DNA of 64,000 nucleotides from Coenobita brevimanus. Lineage: Eukaryota > Arthropoda > Malacostraca > Decapoda > Coenobitidae. Both the position numbers and the translations under genes were made by a program. Under the pieces are notes generated by a model, which was not told the origin of the DNA, did not search any database, and saw nothing but the letters and a program-made list of their open reading frames with translations. The DNA lies in contig CM064732.1 of the NCBI GenBank assembly GCA_032717465.1, forward strand, positions 36,809,322 through 36,873,321, read 5' to 3'. Of this stretch, positions 1 through 9,579 are shown piece after piece. How positions within the stretch are numbered: the stretch's first letter is position 1; every line of letters begins with the position of its first letter.

Positions 1-1243
1 AATGAAAGAGGAGAAATGGTGGTAAATTTTGCTGAAATGTATAACATGAGAATAATGAACACTCTTTCACAAAAGAACAGGGAGAAAGTGGACCTGGAGA
101 AGCCCAAATGGAGAAACAATGAAATCTACTTCATTATAGCTGATAAGAATAACACCATCACAAATGTCACTGTTACCAACAAAGTAAATATAGGAAGTGA
201 TCATTGAATGGTGAGTTGCACACCCAGATTCAATTTCAGACGTGAGAGAAAGAAGATGATTAAATATAAAAAGATATGTCCAATGAATGTAATCGAAAAC
301 AAAGCAGCCTTTCAGTTGGAAATAAGGAACGGAGTTCAGGCTCTAGGTAATGCTGAATGTGACATTGATGATCTGAAGGACAGACTAACAAAATTGCTAA
401 GAGAATCAGTGCAGGTAGTAGGAAAATCTAATACAACCAAGGCCAGGAAGTATTCAGAAAAGACACTCGCTCTTTTGAAAAAAATAAAAGGATATGAAAA
501 GAAAACCAAAGAAAGATGATATAGAATTAAAGGAATCAAATAAGCTTATCAACAAGAGATAAAGAGAAGAAAAAAGAAGAGAAACATGGATCAGATCAAA
601 GAAACCATCAAAAAAGGAAAAAGTCTGAAACAGGTCCGAAGTAAAATGACACTAGGAAAGCAACAAATTACATCACGGGAAGACAAAAACGGTGAAGTCA
701 TTAAATACAGAGATAAGATGGTAAAGAGAGTTGAAGAATGTTACAATGAACTGTATGCATCAAATAGCTAGCTTTTCAGTTGACACAAGTGAAATACCTG
801 AAGTAACACCAGACGAAGTAAATATTTCTCTTAAAATATGAGAAGAGGGAAGACTCCGGGAGAAGTTGGAGTAGTAGCAGATTTACTGTTGGATGCAGGA
901 GTAGAAGTACAAAACGGGCTTGTTCACGTCTTTACTCAATGTATAAGAAAGAAGAAAATTCCCAAAACTGGTGATATGCGATAGTTATTTTACTTTATAA
1001 AAAGGATGGCTCAAAAGATCTTAGTAATTATTGACCAAATAGCTTATTATCAGTCATTTACAAATTCTTCACAAAAGTCCTTACAAACAGAATAACAACA
1101 AATTTGGAGGAAAACCAACCTCGTGAACAGGCAGGATTCCGAAGCGAGTATTCGATTACTGATCATCTACACACAATGAATCAGCTTATTGAAAAAAACT
1201 ACAGAATATAATAAACCACTGTGCTTAGGGTGTGTTGATTACG

Positions 1244-1247
<4 letters not shown>
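1..1247 (+). pseudogene. RTE-like LINE remnant: end of endonuclease to first third of RT
   Basis: Remnant of a LINE polyprotein with an apurinic-type endonuclease followed by a reverse transcriptase. The first 210 bases encode the end of the endonuclease (WRNNEIYFIIADKN, then NIGSDH, the conserved SDH motif). The frame continues past a stop at 205-207 into a basic linker (RRERKKMIKYKK) and the pre-RT block DKNGEVI...RDKMVKRVEECY near 690-750. RT motifs follow in shifted frames: NRITTNLEENQPREQAGFR near 1088-1144 and LGCVDYE near 1224-1245, just before catalytic motif A. The wording is that of RTE-clade proteins often misnamed 'craniofacial development protein 2-like'. It carries several stops and frameshifts, so it is dead. 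The coding sequence stops abruptly at a CT microsatellite and its other end lies outside the window. Confidence 0.8.

Positions 1248-1285
<38 letters not shown>
1248..1285. repeat. (TC)n microsatellite
   Basis: About 18 perfect TC units. It directly abuts the broken end of the RTE-like RT sequence, so the LINE was either truncated here or replaced by an expanding repeat. Confidence 0.95.
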
Positions 1286-1287
<2 letters not shown>

Positions 1288-1379
1288 TTTTCTTCATTTC
1301 CTCTTTCCTGCATCCTTACTTCCTTCCTTCCCTTGTTTTCGCAGACAAGAGGCACAGTCCCTTAAAGGATCATTCCGAC

Positions 1380-1925
1380 AAGTATGGGGATGGAGGAATG
1401 GGCAAGGGTGGAGGGGTGGGGAGGAAGAGGGAAAGTGAGAGGAATGGGGAGGGGAGGGAGAGGAATGGACGAGAGAGGCTAAAGGGAAGGGGGGAGAAAA
1501 GAGAATAGGGAGAGGAGGGAAGAAAAGGAACTAGGGGAACCAAAGTAGGATAAAATAATGTGGAAGGTGTGAAGCAAATCGTAATGAAAGGAGGAGGGGA
1601 GCGATATGGAGGTTGAGGGAAAGATGGGAGGGATGATAGGGTTGAGAAGGAAAGAAAAAAAGAACGGAGAGGTGGATAAAAAGATGATGGAGAGAGGAGA
1701 GGAAAGGCATGGATGAGGGATAGGATATTTGATGGGGAGATAAGAGAGAAGGATGGAATAGGGGAACGAAAGAAGCGGAGGTTGAGATGGTGGAGGGAAC
1801 GGAGATATGAAAGAGAGGGTAGAGGGAGTGATTTGGGAAAAGAAGATATGGGAGGCAGATTAGGGAGGGGAGGGTGAGAGGCAAGAGAAGCTAAGAGAAA
1901 GGGAAACGGAAGGTTATGAAATGGG
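1380..1925. repeat. Polypurine tract (G/A-rich, non-microsatellite)
   Basis: Roughly 540 bases are almost entirely G and A on the + strand, with no regular period. Long open frames on the opposite strand (Ser/Pro/Leu-rich) are by-products of the base bias and are not proteins. Similar tracts occur at 8160-8890, 44340-45171 and 48780-51150. Confidence 0.85.
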
Positions 1926-2036
1926 CAAGGGAGTCCGAGGGATGAGGAAAGGGGAAAGAAATGCAGAAGGGCTTGGGGACCCTGAAGTTATCCTTCCTTC
2001 ACTGATCCGGATTGAATTAATGCGAGCATACAAATT

Positions 2037-2040
<4 letters not shown>

Positions 2041-2115
<75 letters not shown>
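2041..2115. repeat. (GA)n(GT)n compound microsatellite
   Basis: About 16 GA units, a short ATAA break, then about 20 GT units. The following stretch, 2116-2400, holds nothing I recognise. Confidence 0.95.
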
Positions 2116-2556
2116 TTTACACAAATCTTGCCTGATGCCCCAGCTTTAAAACAAATGGAAAGATTTCCTTAATTACAGAAATATCACAAAAAAATGGATC
2201 AAATTCAGAAAGTTCTGTTTCTGCCTTTAGATCAATGTGCCATTATCCATAGAGGACAGCTGGCGGAGGCAGCACCCTGCCGGAGTGCTGTATTTGGAGG
2301 GATTTTTGCCGCTCACACAGGAACGGCCATATATATATTATAATAGTGCTTGTGTCACTCCCTCACCCACTCACTGACCCACTCACTCACTGGGTTATTG
2401 TCTATCTGTCTATCTATCGCCAGACGCCTTAATTCCGTAAGGGGTGGCCACAAACAAATCGCCTCCATATCGCCCTGTCCCCTGCAATTTCACAGCCCTC
2501 CCTCAAACTAACATTCTTCTCTCTCATATACCTCTCCACTCCATCCCTCCGGCTCA

Positions 2557-5500
2557 TCCTCTATCTCTCCCCATCCACCTCATTCACATGGACTCTCCAC
2601 GTTAGCATCTCGCTCTCCATCCTCTCCACATGACCAAACCACCTCAGTGTATTTCTCATTACGCTTTCTATCACATCCACATCCACCCCACAATGCTCCC
2701 TCACTTCCTCATTTGTCAGTCTGTCTCTCCGTGTAACTCCACATGCTTCTCTCAGATAACTCGTTTCCACGACTGTCACTCTTGACTTGTGTTCTTCCAG
2801 CAACGTTCAAGCTTCGCTTCCATATGGTAGAGTTTGTATATAATACAGTACTGTCATGCAGAGACTTTTTTACTTCCATGCTCACTTCCCTACTCCTTAT
2901 CATGGCTTTCAAAGAACCAGCAACCTTTCCTCTCTGTTGTACCCTTTCAAGTACTTCATCATCTAAACATCCATCCTTAATCATCACATTACCAAAGCAC
3001 TAAAATGCACTCACATTTTCCGTTTTCTCATCATCCAACCTCGCGGTGCATTCAATAACTTCATTTCTCTCGACGACCACAACCTAACACTTTCCTACAT
3101 TCACCTTTAGATTCTGTTCCTTTCACACTTTCCTAAATTCATTCACCAAACCTTGCAATTCCCCTTAGTCCTTACTTAAGAATATAGTATCATCTGCAAA
3201 CAGCAGAACAGGAAGTTTCCAAATGCTGCCCTCTTTCTTTAGGGCCACTCCAACATTCACTGCTCTACCTTGTATCTCTTTTATAACCCCATGCATAGAC
3301 AGGTTAAACAGCCATGGAGACATGATACATCCTCGTTTCAGTCCAATATTCAAATAGGAAAATTCACTCACTTCAGCATTCATATGCACTGCAGCCCTAG
3401 AGCATTCCTACATACTGCTCACGGCGTTCAACGGCTTCCCACGTTCTCCATATATTCTTAATATTTTCCACATTCTTTGTCCATCCACTGCATTATATGC
3501 TTTCTCCAAATCCATGAAGGCCACATACAAATTTATTTCCTTCTCTAGAAACGTTTCCACTAAAGACCTTAGGATGAATATCTGATGTACACAAACCCTT
3601 CTCTTCCTATAACCTCCCTGTTCTTCTCCAACTAATTACGCTTTTATTTCCCTAACTGTATCAATAAACATCTTACCATATACTTTTCCTACTACACTAA
3701 AAAGACAAATGCCCCTATGATTATCACACACTTGTTTTTTTTCTTTTCCTTTGTACAGGGGACTAACCATACCTGGCTTCCAATCTTACATCTATCAACC
3801 AGAGAAAATCTTCCTCAGGTGTACCCACTAATGTTTAATAATATTCCGCTTAATCCTGCATCATCCTTGAACATGCTTGGGGTTTCATTCATTCGGGATT
3901 TCTCTTGGAAAGATCATATTACATCTCTTGTAAAATCTGCTTCAAAGAGATTAGGTGTGCTAAGCCGACTCCATTTCTTCTTTACCTCTGCACAATTGTT
4001 GACTCTAGACATCGGTTTTATCCGCCTTTGTGTGGAGTATAACTCTCATGTGTGGGGAGGTTCCCCACATACAGCTCTTGTCAATAGGGTGGAGTCAAAG
4101 GCATTTCATCTCATTAACTCTCCACCTCTTACTGGCTCCCTTCAGCCTCTGTCTCTTCGCCACACTGTGCATCTTTTTCTCTTTTCTGTCGCTTCTTCAA
4201 TGGTCACTGCTCCTCTGAACTGTCTGCATGCATTCCTCCACCCCTACGACGGGCGCGTAGCACCCGTCTAGCAACAAACTCTCATCCCCTTTCTGTCCAA
4301 CTCTCTAATGCAAGAGTTAACCGTTACTCCCAGTCCTTCATATATGCAACAGGTCAACTCTGGAACTGTCTCCCTCTGTCTGTATTTCCTGCTTCCTATG
4401 ATCTCCAGTCTTTCAAACGCAGTGTGTCCAGTCACATCGAAATGATCGGATCTTGAATTTGGCTCTTTCTTGTATTTTGTTTTTCTCTTGGAGGGAACAA
4501 TTATTGCGGGCTCGTGGCCTTTGGTTCCTTCTTCCTAGCATTAAAAAAAAAAAAATCCTCCCAGACTCTACCTTCCTCCCAGGTCAATCTGCACATCTTC
4601 CATATCCATTCTACTGCTATCGCCCCTCCCCCCCATGCTTCAACATTTCACCACACACTCCATCAGCTTCTGGGGCTTTCCCCATATTGACTTTCTTCAT
4701 TGCTTCCACTACGACTATTTCCATCCTACTGATCTCTCCCCCCCCCCTCTCATCTCTCTCTTCCTCCAAGCTATTCCCAAGCCACTTATACTCGCATTAT
4801 TTTCATTCTCTATGTTTAACAGTTCCTTAAAGTGTTCTCTCCATCTGCTCACTTTTTCGACTTCTAAACTATCAGTCTACCTGTTTTATCTTTCTCTTCC
4901 CTACTACCTTCTTTATCACCCTGTTTAACTCTCACTACCTCATTCCAGAACATATTCTTACATTCTATCCATTTTACACTTAAATTCCTTCCAAATTCCT
5001 CATCCACATTCTTACTGTCTCTTACTAATCTTTTCCTTTCGCTCTTCCTCTCTACATATAACTCTCTATGCAGTCTCTCAACTTCCTCTATGCCTCTGCT
5101 TCCCATACACTCTCTATATGCTTTCTTTTGCATCACAACTCAACTCACCTCTGTATTCCACCATGTTGTTCCTTGCGCCCCCTTTCATGTTCTCTTCATC
5201 CCACATACCCACCTCTCATGCTGCACGAATTTCTTCTTTGAATTTCTTGAGCACACCTTACACATCCACACCTGCTCCAGATCATTAGTACCCAGGCGTT
5301 CCTCGACTTATCTGTTATATTCAGCCACTTTTTTCATCCTCTTGCAAAATTTCAACCCTCCTTCCTCCTGCCTTTCTCTCCTTCTATTCATCCATCACAT
5401 TTGTACCTTGACTTTCAACACCACAAAGTGGTGGTCAGAAAGTCCACTTTCCCAACCACTGTATGCCCTCACATCCAGTACATACCTTATCATTTTCTCA

Positions 5501-6170
5501 TCCACACACACACAATCAGTCATTGCCTTCTGTTCATGCAGTTCACCACCCACCCTTCTCATCACTTGCCATGTAACCCTCTGCATCATTTTGTACCTAA
5601 GGAGGGTATAGGCTATCACCAACCCCTTCCCTGCATAAATGTCCACTAGAGCACTACCATTCACATCCACTTCTGCAGGCACACCCACTCACCAACTACA
5701 TCATCCATCATCACATTCCCTACTTTTCCATCCGTATCTCCAATTAAAAACACTCTCTCACTCCTTTTAAACTTTTCCATGCACACTTCCACATTGCCCA
5801 GAACTCTTCTTTAACTCTGTTCGCACGGTCTTCTGTAGGCGCACATACTGTACATACACAATCGGCCAAGCCTGTATTCCAAATTTCAATCTTCTCCACA
5901 CAGTCCTTAAACCAGCTGATCTATACTCCCTAATATTCTCTCATCTCTTGCACACAATAATACATACAACCTCCTTTGCCCTCTCATTTTCACCTACTCC
6001 CGTGCATGTACCCCATCCATACTCCCACTCTTTCACACTCTCACCTCACCATTTAGTCTCATTCAGTCTACATATTTTCACTTTTGCATCCTCAAGCACC
6101 TGGTCAATCTCTCTCTCACTTTCACTTCATCATTCGCACCCCTCACATTCCATGCTGAAGCACCATAGCC
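2557..6170 (-). pseudogene. Endonuclease-RT polyprotein of LINE A (inactive)
   Basis: The endonuclease would nick target DNA and the RT would copy the element RNA there (target-primed reverse transcription). Visible in order on the minus strand: AWNVRGANDE near 6150-6120, the endonuclease end with GLSDHHFVV near 5435-5405, a basic linker (4860-5136), the interrupted RT palm start near 4560 and 3784, the catalytic block LLFADDTIFLSKD near 3205-3165, and the C-terminal LRWFGHVERMESE near 2650-2600. Multiple stops and frameshifts break the frame and the nested insertion splits it, so no active protein is possible. Alignment with LINE C shows the same gene order throughout. Confidence 0.75.
3786..4553 (+). 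mobile_element. LINE 'D1', 5'-truncated, nested in LINE A
   Basis: This 768-bp insert is the 3' end of the same family as H (52718-53717) and G (60290-63431). It encodes the RT C-terminus (SLNMLGVSF, KRLGVLSRL, FIRLCVEYNSHVWGG) and ends in a 13-base A run at 4543-4555. It begins at the residue where G reads TNVxFNNI. The flanks are AATC at 3782-3785 and AATC at 4554-4557. Removing the insert rejoins LINE A exactly as in the uninterrupted copy C (34630-34660). This is a standard 5'-truncated, poly(A)-tailed LINE insertion on the opposite strand to its host element. Confidence 0.9.
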
Positions 6171-6295
6171 TTTGCACAGTTCTTGGTAGTCATCTGTTTG
6201 TCATTCCTGGTCAGAGGAACTTAGCTTGTCACTTTAGTTGGTTGTTTTCCGGGGTGGGACACTAACCCTCTGCCAACCCACTAGTAGACTCGTAG

Positions 6296-6443
6296 GAAAA
6301 ACGTATTGGTAGGTTATAAGGTTACCAAGCAGAGCATTAAATTATTTCCTAGTTCACAGGAATATTTGGCTTGTCACTCAATGTAGAGTCCCCTGGAGTA
6401 GAGTATCACTTCACTGACTGAGTGGATGATGGGCACTCCCACC
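6296..6443 (-). repeat. Fragment of repeat 'beta'
   Basis: Shares a run of matching blocks with 51958-52245 and 19030-19135 (TTATA-GGTTACCA, TTTCCT-GT-CACAGGAA, GCTTGTCACTCA-TGTAGAGTC, GAGTGGATG-TG-GC). It is more diverged than the other two copies and lies immediately beyond the 5' end of LINE A. Confidence 0.6.
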
Positions 6444-6479
6444 GACCAGTGAATTATTGTACATCCTTGAAATCTGGGG

Positions 6480-7500
6480 TCCAGGGCTTATGGGAGGAGT
6501 GTTAGGAAAACGAAATTTTGAACAAATGTATTCCTCTCCCTGTACCAGGTTTCAGGCAATAAAGGACCCTCGAAGGGCGCCTTCCACGGTAACGGCAGCC
6601 CCAAGGTGACTCACTCGAAACCGTTAGGCACGGTGAATTTTTTACCTAGGAATACAAGTTTTTGAACAATAACTGAGCATCACTAGCGCCAGATGATAGG
6701 TCGGGCGAAACCCGCAGGCCGCCCACTAACGGAAGGACGGCCCTGGTGTTCTCATACAAAGTCTTTTATGTACAGTTTTTAACTGACAAAGCATGGAACT
6801 TCGCATTCTGGTAAATGTTGACCCTGGCCACGTTTAAGGAAGGGTATAAGCACCGGGAGTCTTCCTTCATAAGCGAGTGTGTAGTCCTTGAGAGTCCTAG
6901 GAAAGTAATTAAGAATAATAATAGTTTTTAACCTAGGAATACAGAATTTTGCTTATTAGTAGGCGTTTCCCCAGGTCACATTTTTAGCAAGATGGAACTC
7001 TCGATGATTAGCCAACACTGGCAAGGGCGGGGGGAGGGGAGGGCAGCCCTCAGGGGAGACAGTGCCATAGTTGTTAACCTAGGCTAAAATGCAGGGTCAT
7101 TAATTTTAACTTACTAACATGGAATTTTAGATACTGGTTTACTTTCACCCCAGCCTCGTCTAAGGCAGAATGGGACCAAGATAGTCATCCCCCACGGAGG
7201 GACTGCCCTTAGAGGGAGGGGAATGCCTTAGTTTTTACATAGAAAATGGGAGAAATGGAGTATTGGACTATATAGCCCCGCTAGGGTTACAGGAGCGAGC
7301 TACCACTCCCAGCACGGCAGCCCGGGCGAGGCTCGAACTCGCAATCCCCCCGATTACGAGTCCAGCGCGCTACCACTGTGCTACCGCGCCCCCCTTAGTC
7401 TTTACATAGGCACACAAAAGTTTTGCATTGTATTAGAACTTCCCCCTCCACCTGAGTTTACAGAACCTGGGCACCCCGGAGTTCAGTCCACCTAACCCGT
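6480..7500. repeat. Degenerate tandem repeat, ~150-bp period
   Basis: About six imperfect units repeat the order TTTTTA-C(C)TAGGAATAC, GCATGGAA/TTTTGCAT, TACTGGT, CCC-GGCC-CGT-TAAGG, G-GGGGAGTGCC. Unit starts are near 6640, 6762, 6923, 7070, 7230 and 7396. Divergence is high and spacing irregular. A tRNA-like insertion interrupts the fifth and sixth units. I see no coding potential here. Confidence 0.5.
7318..7392 (-). pseudogene. tRNA-like sequence (tRNA pseudogene or SINE head), CGT anticodon position
   Basis: On the minus strand there is an A-box-like TAGCACAGTGG (7373-7383) and a B-box-like GAGTTCGAGCC (7330-7340). The T arm is a perfect 5-bp stem (GCGAG/CTCGC) around a 7-base loop. The anticodon loop reads CTCGTAA, which would be Thr(CGT). 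The anticodon stem has a G-G mismatch and the acceptor stem does not pair well, so I do not call a functional tRNA. About 60 further bases down to 7262 may belong to the same retroposed unit. Confidence 0.6.
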
Positions 7501-7954
7501 AGACAATTGTTTCATTCCCCTAACAATATTGCAGGAGGGGAGGTGCTGCTATCATATTTCTTCTTTATCTTTTATTTAAGGAAAAGCTGAAAGTGATAGT
7601 GAAATTGAAGTTACTAATCATATCATATTCAAAGTAATGCAGTGTTATAGTTTGTGTGTGCGTCTATAAATTTCTGCCAAAGCTTTTAGAAGAAAGCCAT
7701 TTTCTTTTAGTGTGTATCGTAGTAATATAATGCATTGCCTTCGAAGGGTTTCTTTCTGCTTATTAAGTTCCACCTTCACAGTGCATGCATTATAGACATT
7801 CTTTTTCAATGTTTAGAGGGTTATGAAATGATGCATGATGTATAAACAATTAGATGGAATAGTTTACAGTTTATTTATACTTTCAACATCAAGGAACAAT
7901 AGTGTAAATAATTGCTCTCTATCATGCTTAAATGCATCATCCAGGACATGAATG
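7501..7954. other. No recognisable feature
   Basis: AT-rich single-copy-looking sequence. I see no long frame, no tandem repeat and no similarity to other parts of the window. Confidence 0.5.
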
Positions 7955-8034
7955 TTTTATTTATCTATTTCTATCTACCTCTCCGTCTATTTATCTATCA
8001 TTCTATCTATCTATCTATCTATCTATATTAATAT

Positions 8035-8119
<85 letters not shown>
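7955..8119. repeat. (TATC)n and (GA)n microsatellites
   Basis: Imperfect TATC/TCTA units at about 7960-8030 are followed by about 39 perfect GA units at 8042-8119. Poly-(Arg-Glu) frames across this stretch are artefacts of the repeat. Confidence 0.95.
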
Positions 8120-8123
<4 letters not shown>

Positions 8124-8159
8124 CAAGCTCGAGAAAACAAAAAATTTAAAGCCCTTGAT

Positions 8160-8895
8160 TTTGGTTTGAGAGCCTGAGTAAGGAGGAGGAGAGGAAGGGT
8201 GGAACGAGAGGGAGAGGGAGGGAAGGTGGTTGTTAAATAAAAAGAACAAAATGTATCAGGGACTGTGAGAGACGGAAAAACTAAGAAGGAGAGAAAAAGA
8301 GAGTAAAGTCTGAGTTAGGGTGAGATTGGGAGAAAGGGCAACAGGAGACGAGAGAACGACGAAAAGAAGAGAATGAGAGGGAAAGAGATAAGGAGAAAAG
8401 CTGAGATGCAGGGTGAGTGCAAGGGATCCTGGAAGAAAGACTGGGAGAGAGAGAAAAGGAGTGGGCGGAGAGGAAGATAAGATGAGAAGGAAAAACGGAG
8501 AGGAACAAAATGAAATTGACCTAAAGAGTGGGAGGATGGGCGATATAGGGTGAGAGGGGGAAAAAGAGGAAGAAACAGGGTGAGTGGAAATTAAAGAGGT
8601 AGGATATGTGAGAGATAAAATAAAGAAGAAAAATAAAGGCAGAGATGAGAGATAAGGTGAAATGAGATAGGAAGGAAGAAACAGTAGGAGGTGGGAATAC
8701 AGGATGAGAAAGGTGTATGACAGAAGGAAAACAAAGAGGGCTAGTACATCTAAGGTTAGAAATAGGATGGGAGAGAAAAGGGACAGAAAAATTAAGTGAG
8801 ATGGAATGAAGAGAGGGTAGTAGGATAGGAAAAACAATGTGGTTTGTGGAAAGACGGGAGGAAATGAAGAAGATTATGGTGTGGAGAAAAAAAAA
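8160..8895. repeat. Polypurine tract downstream of (GA)n
   Basis: About 730 bases are overwhelmingly G and A on the + strand, starting just after the GA microsatellite and ending in an A run near 8887-8899. It looks like decayed, interrupted GA repeat. Frames on either strand are compositional. Confidence 0.8.
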
Positions 8896-8949
8896 AAAAC
8901 GGCAATATGAAATTAATCCCTTCTATCCGATGACGTAATTTTTCTGTTT

Positions 8950-9579
8950 AGTTTTGCTTTCCCGGTAACCAACTCCTAAGAAACTACCGTAACAAGGGTG
9001 GCAGCGGTTGTTATATCAAATGTGAATTTGCAGTTGACACTGTTTTTAACTCCACTTCAGCCAACTTTGATTATTCACTATAAGAACTAAATTATCTAAA
9101 TATTACCAAACATATCTGTTCAGTTTATCACTTATTCAAAGCTTCTTCAACCCTGCATATTTGACTCCATGTCCACACAGTTGGCTAACCTTAACCCCAC
9201 CCTTAGCACTGAAATTACCGTTTTGGGTTATTTTAACGTGCATAATGTAGAATGGTTATTCCATTCTGCCAGGACTGATGATACTGGTCTAGAATGTAAG
9301 TTGTTTGTAAAATCGTTTTATCTCACTCAGGTGGTAAAACAACCCACCAGAATACCCAATAATCCTGACCATAACGCCTGTCTCTTGGATCTATTCCTGA
9401 CAAATAATCCAGACCAATCCAGGGTAGAAGTACTGTCACCACCTGGATCCTCCGACCACAATTTCATCAAAGCCTCATTAGTCAGTTCCCTCAAACCTCC
9501 TCGTCCTGAACCTGTCAGGGTGACCACATGGCACTTTGATAGGACAGACTGGGATGGTTTTAGAAATTATCTTGCTGGT
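8950..9579 (+). mobile_element. LINE 'I' (jockey-like), 5' part: endonuclease domain
   Basis: Encodes an endonuclease fragment. GGSGCYIKCEF near 8998 is followed in the next frames by ITVLGYFNVHNVEW near 9211-9250 (the GDFN-type catalytic block with D changed to Y), LLDLFLTNNP near 9384 and GSSDHNFIKA near 9447 (SDH motif). The frame from 9169 is open to the junction at 9579. It continues after the insertion J at 12201: LAG plus IPRQSFFSSDIS reads through without a break when J is removed. The 5' boundary is uncertain because sequence before 8990 is too diverged to place. The jockey-type assignment rests on motif wording only. Confidence 0.75.

Larger units (their letters stand above)
2401..6290 (-). 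mobile_element. LINE 'A' (A/C family), near full length, with nested insertion
   Basis: On the minus strand the element starts near 6290 with a leader shared with LINE C at 32918 (GTGGGTT, then GAGGGTTAGTG). It runs through endonuclease and RT and ends near 2419 in a 3' terminus matching C, followed by a (GATA)n-type tail at 2401-2418 (read as TATC on +). After subtracting the 768-bp insertion at 3786-4553 it is about 3.1 kb, the same length as C. Matching ends in two copies argue that both are close to full length. The family is an APE-type LINE with motifs common in decapod genomes; I do not assign a clade. Confidence 0.8.

Noticed and set aside
7318..7392. Functional tRNA-Thr(CGT)
   Set aside because: T arm and boxes are good, but the acceptor stem does not pair and the anticodon stem has a mismatch. 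It is better explained as a tRNA-derived repeat.
8028..8837. Ser/Leu-rich minus-strand frames and poly-(Arg-Glu) plus-strand frames
   Set aside because: Products of the GA microsatellite and adjacent purine tract.
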